Below, piece by piece: positions 50,201 to 62,800 of a stretch of DNA of 64,000 nt; the stretch's first letter is position 1, and the number at the start of each line of letters is the position of its first letter. The position numbers were made by a program, and so were the translations under genes. The notes below the pieces were generated by a model. That model did not search any database, was not told the DNA's origin, and saw only the letters and a list, made by a program, of their open reading frames with translations. The DNA lies in the NCBI GenBank assembly GCA_020086605.1, contig JACBWW010000020.1, forward strand, positions 15,681,421 to 15,745,420, given 5' to 3'. This DNA is from Lanius collurio. Lineage: Eukaryota; Chordata; Aves; Passeriformes; Laniidae.

Positions 50201-52212
50201 TATCTCATAGACCCTCTATATACTAAACCCAGAACAGAAATGATCGGGAAAGAAATTTGGCACTATCATTAGCAATGGTCTCAGAAAAAACTTACTGAAC
50301 AAGTATGAGAAAATAACCAAAAGAAAAGACTGTAAGAGCAGAAACTGAAGCCACAACAGGTGTTTGAAAACCAAACTGGGTTTGGTACAACGGGGTTACA
50401 GCTCCTATGGGCTGTAAGCTGGCTGCGTCCCACCTCAGCACGCTGCTGGTATCTCTAAATAGCACACACGCGTCAGAGTGGCAGCTCTACCATGGGAGCT
50501 CATTGCACTGGCAGAGTGGACAGGAAGGGCAATAGTAATAGAAATATTTAATGGTTTCTGTCAAAGTAGACACTTCATGCAGAGGATGTGCACTTGTCTC
50601 GGTATAGGAGCTGTGTTATGTCCAGTCTTATGCAGATTTACAACTGCATCTCTCAGAGGGGAGAGATAATTAAAAATATTGAAAACTAGTGGCAAAACTC
50701 TCCAGATTAAGCTCCTAGAACTTTGGGCACTAAGCAGCCTGATTTCCAAATCTGCAAATTAGCCATCTACTTAGGTGCCTACATTCTGAAGTGCTCAGCA
50801 AATTCCAAGATGCCCAAAAGCCATGTTGAGTACCTATCAGGTTTCACTCAGCCTGAGTGATTGAGCAAAGCCCATTGGAGTGGATGGAAAGATACACTGC
50901 TGTGTTTTGAATCAAATTTATTGACTGCAGAAGCAGCTGCCATTTGAAGCACATGTCAAAATCACATCATCAGATGTCTCATCACCTGTATAAGCTTTTA
51001 GCAAATGTTTGTAAACAATGGTGATAATAGCTGGGCTATGAGAGTTAGCCCGTTCCCCACAGTCATTCATTTTGGATGTCACCTGTTCTTTGTATAAGGG
51101 GTTGTTAAAGAGATCCTGAAGCAAGAACTATGTCACATGGAGTGTTTTTATCAAAATTACATGAAAATTCTTCCACATTTGTAGCCTGGGAAAGTATACT
51201 ATATTCTCCTAGAAACAGATCATCTGCAAAGAGAGCAGAACTCCAAATTCTTATTCATTGACTACTTCAGCTAGTAACACACATGTGAGAGTGGAAGTCC
51301 TGCTGATAATAATTTACCTTTTTCAGTCCTGAAAGCAATGGAAAATGGGTCCCAGGCATTTCCCTCATCCTCAGGATGGGGCAAAAAAAATCCTTTTCAA
51401 CCCCTCTGCTGTGGCAGTGTAATGCCATGCAGCTCCTCCTTTGTATAGTTATTAAAAGTACCATATAAATCTCTTTGTTCCCAAGCTCCCGTTACTGAAG
51501 GATCTTTTCAGTATTGTCTCCACACTGCAGGATATTTGCAGTTGTTTCAAGACTCAAGCCTAGAGCTGGATATCCCCAGTAATCAAGCTGTACAAAATGG
51601 CATTGAATTTCGACAGTTTGGGTCTTATTTTTGGGCTGTTCAGTGGAGGAAGCTCAAGGCTGGTCTCCAGAAGCCAGGACAGCTTGGTTGGGAGAGCTCT
51701 GAGAGGAACTAGCATGCCAAGAACAACCTCATCCTTCCTGGAAGTATAGTTGCTGGGCTGAGACATCCCTAACTGCAGGACACTTGAAGGACAGGATTTG
51801 CTCATGCCTTCTCAGACCAGATGATAAGACCAGAAATTCAGTTGAAACAGCTCAACAATTAATGGGCATTCAGTCCAAGGGCCAGACTACAGCTCGTCTG
51901 TACTAAAGTTGCCCTGAAATGTGCAGCAGATTAAGAATTCTAATAGAATAAACCCCTGTTCTTATGCCTTAAGACAGATTTTGGCAAGCCATGGAGAGCA
52001 GCGGTCTCCCTTAAATACAGGCATATCTGACTTTCACATGGCTTATGACAAAGCCAAATATAATGCTGCATACCATCAAGAAGCAAAACGGTCTACATAA
52101 TTCCATGGTAAATCCTAATTCAGTGCTTTAGAAGAACCAGGTAACTTTATTATGGCTGTGTGTGATACAACCCAAAATAAAAAGATGCTTTTTGGTAGAT
52201 GTCTATAGCCAG

Positions 52213-52240
52213 GTTTTTTGTTTGTTTGTTTGTTTGTTTT
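52213..52240. repeat. GTTT tetranucleotide repeat
   Basis: A T-run is followed by about five GTTT units. Confidence 0.9.
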
Positions 52241-53422
52241 AAGCACTCTACCCAAGCCACACCAATCATAATTGAACAAAACTCTTTCCAAGCAGCAATG
52301 CTAACATACCCTCAAGTTGAGCTGGGAGGCCACATTTTTCAGCAGCTAATTACTGAACTAGGAGGAAAAGAAAAATATACAAAACTCCTCAAAGAAAATT
52401 GAAAATATTTATTATATAGCGTTACAAAGAATCAATAAAATAATTATTTTCATAAACTTGTACTGTTATGGTTGGAGAGAGCAGATGCGAGATGAAAGAC
52501 TCCCATAGTAATCTCTCAGGAAGCATGTTGTGCTCCTGCTCCAAGAGTGACAAATTTTCATAGAAAAATGCATTATTCAAAAATTTGTTCCAAAAATGCT
52601 CCAAATTATGACTAGAATGTGTGTCACAAACTATATCAATATTCCATCATTTTTTCAAATATCGTGACATATTTCAGCTACAAAAACCATCACCAAAAGT
52701 CTGCCACTTCTCAGAAACAAATGTGCTTGACGCTCTAGTTGCCTCAAAAGCAACCAATACGTGTCCCAAGGGCACCGCACTCAGGACTGTGTTGCGCACA
52801 GATGAGATGTGTTGAACCTGAAAGGGATGTTATTTCTTCTGCGCTATGGTGGAGCGAAAGCGAGCAGCACCGGCAAAGCCATGAACAGCACACAGGGCTC
52901 CGATCAGTCGCCGTGTAATAATGCACGAGAGGTCAGGTTACGTTAGAGCATCCATTTCAAGAGTCTTAAAAAAAGGGGAAAAAAATCGAGTTCTAAACTC
53001 AAGATCAATTACATAGGTTAAAAAATTGCAACTAAAAAATCAGCGGCGACCTCCCGCTCGGGGCACCGCAGGCACGGCTGCGGGAGCGCCCAGCGCTCCG
53101 CGGGACGGCCGCCTCCTCAAGCCTCCGTCGCTGGACAAAACGCTACCTGCCCCAAAACGTGCCACTTCTGTCGAATTTTCCACTCCCCATTCACTTTATG
53201 GCTAACAACCCATCGAGGGGAATTTTCACACCGAAGCGCTCAGTAATTATTCAGTGTCTCTTGCCGGGAAGCCGGCGCTCCAGCGGCGGGGGGCGCGCCC
53301 GGCGGTGGCAGCCCGTTCCCCACGGCAGCCCGGGGCTCTGCGTCCCGCCGTGCCCCGCCAGCCGCGGGGCCCCGCCGCCCTCAGCGCTCCCCCGGCACCT
53401 GTTGCGATTCTCATGCCCGATG

Positions 53423-53802
53423 NNNNNNNNNNNNNNNNNNNNNNNNNNNNNNNNNNNNNNNNNNNNNNNNNNNNNNNNNNNNNNNNNNNNNNNNNNNNNN
53501 NNNNNNNNNNNNNNNNNNNNNNNNNNNNNNNNNNNNNNNNNNNNNNNNNNNNNNNNNNNNNNNNNNNNNNNNNNNNNNNNNNNNNNNNNNNNNNNNNNNN
53601 NNNNNNNNNNNNNNNNNNNNNNNNNNNNNNNNNNNNNNNNNNNNNNNNNNNNNNNNNNNNNNNNNNNNNNNNNNNNNNNNNNNNNNNNNNNNNNNNNNNN
53701 NNNNNNNNNNNNNNNNNNNNNNNNNNNNNNNNNNNNNNNNNNNNNNNNNNNNNNNNNNNNNNNNNNNNNNNNNNNNNNNNNNNNNNNNNNNNNNNNNNNN
53801 NN
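53423..53802. other. Assembly gap (380 N) over GABRB1 exon 1
   Basis: The N run sits in the most GC-rich part of the island. The GABRB1 frame enters from it already in progress, so the start codon and 5' part of exon 1 are missing from this assembly. Confidence 0.98.
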
Positions 53803-53867
53803 AGGCGGGCCGGCCCGCGGGCGCTGCTGCTGCCGCTGGCGCTGGCCGTGGCGTGCGCGGCGCGCAG
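53803..53867 (+). CDS. GABRB1: GABRB1 exon 1, 3' part: signal peptide
   Basis: The frame from the gap edge reads [20 protein letters not shown] and then R plus two bases, at donor AG|GTGAGCGCC (53868). A basic stretch followed by a Leu/Ala core and small residues is a typical signal-peptide end. It differs from the mammalian beta-1 leader as I know it. Signal sequences diverge freely, so this does not weaken the assignment. The start codon is hidden in the gap. Confidence 0.88.
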
Positions 53868-56800
53868 GTGAGCGCCGCCGGGGTGCGGACGGAGGGAGGG
53901 AGACGGGCGCGGGGCCGCCCGGCCGCCTCCCTAACCCGCTTGTGATTCTTCCCGCAGCGCCGACGGGCCCAGCAACATGTCCTACGTGAAGGAGACTGTG
54001 GACAGGCTGCTCCAAGGCTACGACATCCGCCTCCGCCCCGACTTCGGAGGTGAGGCGCCCGCGCCCCCCGACCCGCGCCCCGGCTCCCCCAGGTCCGCTA
54101 ACGCCGCCTCCCGCTCCCTCCGCAGGTCCGCCCGTGGATGTGGGAATGCGGATAGAGATCGCCAGCATCGACATGGTCTCGGAGGTCAACATGGTGAGTG
54201 ACCCTCGGCCGGGGCGGTGGAGCCCCAGTGCCGCCCTGCCCGTGCGGGGGCTGCCGGAGCGCCGAGGCCCGCGCTGCAAGCGGCCGGGAGCCCGGCTGCG
54301 CGGGGATGCGCGTACCGAGCCGCAGCGATCGCCGCGAAATAACCGAGCACGTCGCAGTTGCTAGGAAAAGTTATTTGCGTTTTTGAGATGGTGTCGGCAT
54401 GCCTGCGGTGGCACTTCAGAAGAGCTCCCTGCCTTGGTCAGAATATCTGCTGCAGGTTTGAGGTTCTGGATCTCACTTGCTCTGGTTTGCCCTTTGCGTA
54501 GGCAACAGCTGCCGTCGGAGATGCTGGAGTTCCTTGAGCTCTAACAGCAGATGGCCAGATGTGCGTGTTTTCATTTTAAATTATTTAAAGAGTTAGTTCA
54601 ATTTGCACGCTAGTAGTAGCCTTGAGTAAAAGGTGCGAAGAGAAAATAAAAAGGAGTTCTAGAAAATGCTCTTTCTTGTAGAAGAAAAAAACCACTGCAG
54701 AGTAAGTACGTAAGGATGTTTCCAGCTATCACAATCAGAAGTCCTGTAGCTACAGGTGTGAAACATAACTGCATTTGATTTCATTTCTCCTGCAGGAAGG
54801 AATGCTAATAGACAAGCAGGCTTAAAGAGCAAAAATGTGACTCTTTAGTGCCTGTCCTCATTTGACAGCCTTTTCCCAGAAGAAAACAATAAATCAGTTG
54901 CAAGTTTGAGCGTTACACAAAATCATGTTGAATTAGTCAGTGTCATGGGCATTTTGCTCTCACTCGCTCATGTTTGATCTCGCATGAAAACCTAAGATGC
55001 TTTCTGTACATAGGGGAACACCTACTTAGTTGAAAGAAGCTTAGAAACCTTACATTTCAGTCCAGATCAGCAGTTTATTTCACTGGGTGATATTTTCCCA
55101 TTCAAAGTAATTTACCCAAGAGTGGGTTTTTCTTTCTTGGTAAATTAGTTAATAGCAGTAATTAAAACAATCTCTTCATAGATGTTTTTTGTTTGTTTTC
55201 ATACTTAGTTTTCTTCCGTTGTTTTTTATATATATCACAGCTTCTGTTTGTGTGTAACAGCTATATTTGCTTATGAATATGCATAGTGGAGTGGGGAAGA
55301 AACAAAATTTGTCAAGTTGTGTGCAGCATACCAAGCTCTGCTGACTGCTAATGCCACACAAAAACAACATTTTGCAAGTTTCAGTTCCTGGTGTTCCTGT
55401 TGCTGTATTGTACTTCAGGGAGGATCATGGTACAGACACATAGATAAGGCAGAGTAAACAGAACATAGACCTTACCAAAATAGTCAAGTAACAAATCTAC
55501 TCCAATTCCAAACTATTTCTACTACTCTGTAATGGGATTACACCGGAAAAAGCCAAACAGAGCAAACCCCAAAATACCTGTTCTGAAAAGTCCAGAACTT
55601 ACCTTGTAAACTCCCAACACCTGAAATACTGTTAATCTGAAGGGGAGTGGACGTGACAGTTTCCAATGGCAATCTCACAGGGCATTAACTGCATTGCACC
55701 AGCTCACAGCATTTCTTAGTTGCATCCTGTACCTGTCAGAAGTTTCTTCTCTGTTCTAACACTTGCACCACCTCTGGGAAAGAAAAGTTACATGCTAGAT
55801 GGATTCTTGGAATAATCTCTGTGTGTAGGGGGGTAGCTTGACTAAAGCTGGTCAAAAAGTAAGAAAATGTTTTCATTTCATAAAATGCCACATCTCACAG
55901 CAGAAGGAAGCAACTGGTCGCAGCAGTAGCCATAGTCCATAACTGAAGGCAAAACATGGAGTTTCCATTCTGAGTCAGTTTGAGATGGCTTTCCCATATC
56001 ACAAGTGCTACCTGTACATACCTGTATCTGGAGTGTTCTGTGTTGCAGGGTCTTTATTGTGTTGCTAGAGACTGTCTGCCTGGTTTTGGACAGTGATAAG
56101 TAATTTCATCCATCATTACAAAAACAAAGGAGTTGATATTTTGGTTTAAGAAAAGGTTTTTTACCTACTAAAATTAGGTTTTGTTCTAGTATTTTTTTTT
56201 TTGATTTCTGAGAAATCACAGCCTTGAGATGCTTAATGCAGTCATATGCAAGTCATTCATCTTTTCTTTTAAACTGTGTCTTTTAGATTTTTGTAAAAAA
56301 TTATTTAGTAAGACCTACTGTTCTGTAGCTTCAGAGCCAGAAATGTTTTTCAGAAGGTCGTAGTTTATAGTAGTTTCCTTCGGCTACAGGGCAGTTTTGT
56401 TGCTAAAGGAAACTGGAATAGGAGCCAGGAGAGCAACATCCTCATCGTGTGAAGTCCTCCTGGCAAGAGGGTCTGGTTGCATGCACCGGAGTTCAGTCAG
56501 TCTCACCCTAGCAGTATTGGAGGGAGTTGTCTTATCCCTTGGCTTTCCTCAAGAGCATGAAGCCTTATATCCAGAGAGAGAGACACATATTCTGGTGGCC
56601 ACACATTTTGTGTTCCAGTATCAATGCATAAATGAGAGTAAAAGTTATATATTTTTACATATATATATATAGAGGGGGGGGGGAAAGGCAATGAAGGAGG
56701 TGTTCTCCTTTGGTGTGTTGGCTGAGACATGGTCATGGCTGTAGACTATCTGCCATGTCAACAGGACATTGTATGTCCAAGTAAATCCAGTTCTTGGGTA

Positions 56801-59800
56801 AAAAGCTGAGATATTGTTATGAATGGATGATGTGGGTTTAACTAAGTCCCTGCCTTTTGCCCAGACCTCTGGCAGTAGGCAGTCAAATTGTTGAGGTGGC
56901 CAGCACCCTAAGACCCACTCTTAATTTGTAAGTTCTTTAATAATGGCTGATTCGGTCCATTATAGAATGAATTATTATTTAATAGACACAAAACTAACAG
57001 ACATAAGACAATTACCACACAGGATTAAGACAAAAAGAGACATAATTATTATACCCACACGGTTAAAGGTACCTATTTATTTTAGAACTAGCAAAGAAAT
57101 AATGTAACTTATGGTCCAGTGTTTCTTACCATCCAATTCCTGATGGAGCACACATCAAAATCCTTTCCCTCAATTCCTGGGAAAGTAACCACAGAATTTG
57201 TGTCCAGGCTCTGGGCAGAAGTCTTGCATGCCTTCCGGGCATGGGGGCAGAAGGCTTCTCAGGGGTGTGTAGGAGAATTCTGCCTCTGTGATAAACTGTA
57301 GTGCTTTTATAGTGTAAAAACAGGCCTTTTGGTCACCTGTGTTTTATCTCTTCCCACATCTGTCAAGCTGGCAGACCTTTTGGTGCCAGGAGATGATACT
57401 GCTGAGCCTTGCCCGCCTCGGTTATCTCTCCTATCTGCACTGGCCACCTGTGGTGGGGAGAGGGGTGATATGCCCTGCCACAGATACAGGCAATAGAATT
57501 ATTTTGAATTCTGTGAGCACCAGTAAGTGTTTGTTCAAGCGCTTGGTTGGTCATAGTGGCTTGTTCTAATTTACTAGACTATTGTGAAATACTATACTCA
57601 GTTAATGAACCAAGGCTTGCACAGTCTTGAAGTCAACCATTCTGGTTTTTCTCCCTTAGCTCTCAGTCCTCATCTCCTCAGCTCATTAAATAGCATTGTT
57701 TTATAGCTGCTTGGTAGTTCAATAATACTGTGGTGAGCTGCCATATTAACTTTTACAGAATAATTAATTGAAGCATCCATTCTTAGGACTCTTCTCATTT
57801 GACATCAGATATGTGGTCTTATGTTGTTTTTTGCAGCTGAAGAGCTTGTCATGCATCAAACAAGCAGGAGAAGTAGAATGAAAGCATCTTAGTGAGCACT
57901 GCCTGGTTCTAACCATGCTTTCTTCCTAATATACTGTGAGATAAGTTTTAGTTTAGTTTTCCATCTGATTTTCACAGCCTTGTTACAGTAACTGCAAGCA
58001 TTCCCTTGCAAAGCTACAAGGTGACCCTTCTCCTTGTCTCAGTTAATGACTGTTCAGCTAACTTTCACTCATGACAGAGTTCCTTAAGTATGATGGACGT
58101 TCACATGAATATAGAGTTCGTTAAGAGCTATGCTATGACAAGATTGTTAAGCTGCTGTGATGTCTGGTTTACTCTGATGCTTTTATGCGGTTAGCACAAG
58201 GTGCTGCTTGTATATCAAGAATAAACATGGGTAGAATGATTGGCAGTAATTAGTGTCATGCTTCAGGGCAAGCAAAGAAAGGATGTATTGCTCTATCTAC
58301 TAAAAAACAGTCGAGAGAAGTAGCTGGACTCTAAAAAAATTCACATGCAATACATGATGTAATTTTCTCCAAAATGTGTTCCTTACTGAAAAAAAGGTGG
58401 TCAAACCATTATAGTAGGCAAAAGATGTCATGTACATGTCATAAAGTTTAAAAAAACAAGGCATATGATAAAGAACCTTTCATAGAGTAGTTAAAAAAGG
58501 CCATTAGGGAAAAAAAAAAAATCTCTGTTTTATATTGGGAACACTATTCCTGGCCTGCCATACTGATTTCACACTGATGATGTAATTTCTGTGATTGCAG
58601 ACTGAAGATTTCACGTCCCACTAAAAAGAGGTTAAAGAAAACACGGAAAGAATGTATAATTCTTTAGCTTCTCTAAACTTGTATTCAAGGCTCTTATATT
58701 TGTGTGATCTCCCAAATAAGCCACAAATCTTGCCAAGAATTCATATATCTTTTAATGCTGTCAACATCCCAGCCTCTTGGGTAACATCTTTTTGGCCCCA
58801 CGAAGAATTTAGTTTAGCTTAAACCCTTCACTTTTTGTATCCTTTTGGTAAAGTTGGTAATTAAACAAGCCAACTGCATAAAAATATATGTATATATAAT
58901 GTATGTGTGTGTATTGCAAATTGAGACAGACTTAAGCTGTATTTACTGACATAGCTAGAGTTTCACATATTTTATTCCTCCTTCCTGTCTCGATTAAGTA
59001 TCTGAGAATTTAGCATGGCGCCTGTTGCGAAGACATAGGAAATAGATCCTGGGGAACCAAAGTGGCATTAAGAATCCCATCTCATGCCTCTTTGCATCAG
59101 AGCAGCCAGGTCCCATTTTTTGTAATCATAAGTCTGGTTCATATAGAACTAAAAAGTCAAAAATTCCTTTAGCCCCAGCCAGTGTGGCAACACAAATGAT
59201 AATAAATGGTCCTTGGTCTAAATATATTTACCTGAAGATATTAATACAGATTAAACTGGGTTTTTTTTCTAAAAAGTCATAAAGCTTAATAATTATTAAT
59301 GAACATTTATTTAGCTGTAGTGCAAAAGAAGAAAGGAGAAATACTTTTTTGTTATATAGCGACTATCCTAAAGAGCATGAAGGACAAGCGAAAGCACTTT
59401 AAATTAATAAGAGTGTTCAGTAACCGATTTTATTTTCAGCAAATACAGAAAAACTAATTAAGTAATAATATATAAAGGCCAGATCATTTCATCACTGTCT
59501 ATTCCAAACAGGAGTAATTATATTAAAGGGTGAAACATGGAATGAATGTAGAAATGGGCAGCTTGGGGTTAAATGACTGTGTCACTGTTATTAGACGTTT
59601 TTTTGGACTGTTTTTTGTTTGACAAGAAAAAACGTTTCTTCAAAAAAATTGATAAATAGGCAAAAATTATAAAGCAATAATGTAAATGTTGTTTCAAATG
59701 ATCCAGAAATCAGATGCATCTTAATTTTTCAAACGTTGAACAAACTTGAGGCCAGCTTCAGGGCTGATAGAAACTGTAGTCCAGATTTTCTTTTTAGGCT

Positions 59801-62800
59801 GACAGGCACAATACTCTTAATGATTTCAAGGCTTAAACCATCTAGCTATGAATGCCCTTTAAAAAATAGGGGGTTTTTTTGTCTAATGTTAAACTCACAG
59901 TTCCCCACATGTGCAGCTCTCCTGACTCCCCCAATCTACAGTTAAACAATCATATCACAGTGGTGCCTATGAAATTAGGGGGGTGACACCCTGCCCTTTT
60001 GTAGTGGAAGCTTTAGCACTCAGTTTGAGGTATGTCGGATTTCACTAAATAAGGAGTATGCCTGCAAAGAAGATAGGCTTTTTAGTTGTGTAGAAGGAAA
60101 GATTAAAGGATTTCCCCAGCACTGCCTGTTTTGTGCACCTGCATCAAACAACATGGCTGTGCTGTGACTGCTGGAAACATCCAGCTGATCTGGTAATGTG
60201 CACAAATCCCACAGTTCAGTGGTGCAAACCTTTTGAAACATTCACAGTCCCAAATGGTTAATAATGGAACAGTCAGTGATTAACACCAAGAGACCCATTC
60301 CCCAAAATTAACTTCTTTCAAAATGTGAGAAACAAGACAACTTGTTTTCTTCAAATAAAAATGTATTAAAAGAAAAATAACAAAAATAGTTAAAAATTAA
60401 AATTGGGATCCAATGGTTTGGTCTGAAGGCCCCAGGAATGTGGCAATTGAGTGATCTTGTGGCCTTTTCGAGCTCTGGACCACCAAAGCAAAAGCACCTT
60501 GCAGTGTTGAGGTGACTCTGGCTAATCCACAAAGTCAATGTTGTTTTAATCAGGCCTGCTCTCCACACTGGGCTTTACCAGGCTAGTCCAGAGGAGTGGC
60601 AGCTCCTGGCTCTGTGCACCCACTTTTATAATGTCAGAGCTCCGCCCCATTCCTCCCGCAGCCTGCACACATGGTCCAAGGTGACAGGTGGGATGTAAAG
60701 GTAAGATAATCTCAGCCCACCAATGGCTCACTGTTGTCCAGAGGGTGATGTTACTTGTTTCCAAAGGTGGGAAAGTCCCCTCATTGAAATTCAGGTTGCC
60801 AGGGAGCCAAGCTGCAGGGTAATAGTCGAGGGCTAAAAATAGTCTGGGCAGTTTTAAACCTGGGTTTCTGAGTCTCTTCTAAAGTTGGGTTGGATGTTAA
60901 AATCATTTGGAAAAACAGAAAACATACTTGGAAAAATACAAAACAACCATTTAAACATTCTTAGAATATTTAACAATTTTGTAAAAATATGAAACTTGCT
61001 ATGGAATTTACATAACAATATTTGTATTTGAACTGGGAACTGACAACTTGGGGAATTTATCAGAAAAGGGGTTTTGATCTGGGAACCGCATAACCTTCTA
61101 ATCAGCACTTGGGGATTAACTGGACAGTCAGTACCTGGGCTGAGGGGTCATTAAAAATGTGTAAAAGTTCATTAGCTGGAGTAATCAGCTGGTCATCAAC
61201 TAAATCACCAAAAACACTTAATATGCAAAGACCAACCTTCAAGTTTCATATATAACACAAAAAAAAAGTAAAAGAAATCCATAAAATTAAATTTCATGTT
61301 TCTCTTTGTGTGTGCAGGACAGGGCAAGTCCCTAATTAAAAGCTTTCACACTTTCCACAACTGCATTTCCCTTTTAATTCTGATTTTGGATTTTACATCT
61401 GACTTTTGAAAGAGAATATCAGAATCTTCCAATCTAAATGTTTTTCTTCATTAAGAAATTCAAGGCATACATTTCAAATTTCTACAAAACTTAGTGGTTT
61501 GTTTTTTGTTTTTTTTTTTTTTTTTAATCAGCTTTACTTTGTGCTCTATTGCCTGAAAAGTTCCATACCTCCTCTAGGCCATAATAATAAATTATCTACC
61601 AACTGCAACTCAGTACAGACTTGGAGCTAAAGCTGTGCAACCAAGAGAGGGAACGCTTGTACCACCAGATGGAGGAACCTCAGTGGAGGAGCAGTAACAA
61701 CCTCAGTAGCTATTACCAGAAAGACCTGTTTGTGTTCACAGGATGCAAGTACTCTGTGGCAACAGCTGAAACTGTTAAATCAAACCCAGAGACTGCCTTC
61801 ATTTAGAAGTATCCTCAACTGATACATTTTGGTGATCACTGTATTCCAAACAGCAGCTGCTTGGGAGAATTCTCTATGGTTTCTCGTGTCCCATCCATTC
61901 AGTAAAGGCGAAAAAAACAACTATAAGGTCTTCTGGCAGGTGATGAAAAAGGCCAGGATGGCTACCTGAAAGATTTTATACTTTAATGCTCTTTTAGACT
62001 CCTTATTTTCTTCTAGAAGGAGAACCCAGGATCTCAATGTATGCACTTTGATCCTTGTAGAATTCTCTCACGTTAAAAAATGCATATAACTCTGGCAGTG
62101 CTCCAAAAAACATATTAAAATGAAATTATTTCCACCCCAAAGGCTAAACTACTGCAAATATGTTCACAAGGGAATTAGTCATAGGAGTCACTGGATAATC
62201 TAGCAGAATAGCACCAGATAATGCCGTATGTTTGATTCTTTCTTTAAGCAATAACTCTCTATTAAGATTTACGTGGGATGGAGAATGTAGACCAGATTTC
62301 TTGCCTATCAAATTTTACAATAACCTTTCAGTATTAAAAGGTTGCTTTTGGCTAAAGCAGTGTCACGCTGAAGTTGGTTGCATCCTCTGCTGAGACAGAT
62401 CCTTAGTGGTTTGTGTAATGAACCAAGGAAAGGTAATTTAAAAGATTCAAAGGCAGCTTCTAGAAAGCTGCATTATCACTCAGACATCCACCTTATAACA
62501 AGATTGACTTGTATGGTTTTAAATGCTCGCGTTACAGTACATAGTTTCAAAACAAAGATTAATGATTTCAGACTGCCAAACTTAATTAAAGGTTGGAATA
62601 AATATTCTCCAATAGAACTCATCAATCCATTTGACTGAGATGGAAGAATTTCAGTCATGTCTTTTTTAATTGCCTCTAGAAAGAACTGAAGAGTTAGCAA
62701 AGTTAAAACTGTTGAAACAGATAAACGGTGTCTAAATATTATGCAGGATCTTAATCTTATTAAAAGAGGAGTGCAGTTAATTTCCCATCGTATTTTTAGC

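Larger units (their letters stand above)
36621..53040. other. GABRA4-GABRB1 intergenic region (about 16 kb)
   Basis: AT-rich DNA lies between the two CpG islands. It contains three CR1 LINE remnants (38250, 43606 and 47146), an AT/AC microsatellite (41101-41130), poly(G) tracts and a GTTT repeat (52213-52240). A GC-richer patch at 41410-42070 is open on both strands but shows no recognisable protein and no splice-linked partner. I see no gene, tRNA or known small RNA in the interval. Regulatory elements shared by the two receptor genes may lie here, but none can be pointed to. Confidence 0.8.
53040..54345. promoter_or_regulatory. GABRB1: CpG island covering GABRB1 promoter and exons 1-3
   Basis: GC content and CpG density rise abruptly near 53040 and fall near 54345, with a 380-N gap inside. 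The island contains all three visible GABRB1 exons. The transcription start and most likely the start codon lie inside or just left of the gap. Limits are estimated by eye. Confidence 0.85.

Noticed and set aside
53159..54279. Long frames on both strands spanning the gap at 53423-53802
   Set aside because: These are artefacts of the N run and GC-rich composition, except for the segment 53803-53867 that is GABRB1 exon 1.
58985..59045. Possible U6 snRNA-like segment (TTAGCATGGCGCCTG)
   Set aside because: Only a core of about 15 bases matches well; the flanks need gaps and the 5' and 3' parts of U6 are not recognisable.
61621..61806. Plus-strand 61-codon frame that looks protein-like
   Set aside because: No similarity that I recognise and no splice partners; it lies in GABRB1 intron 3.
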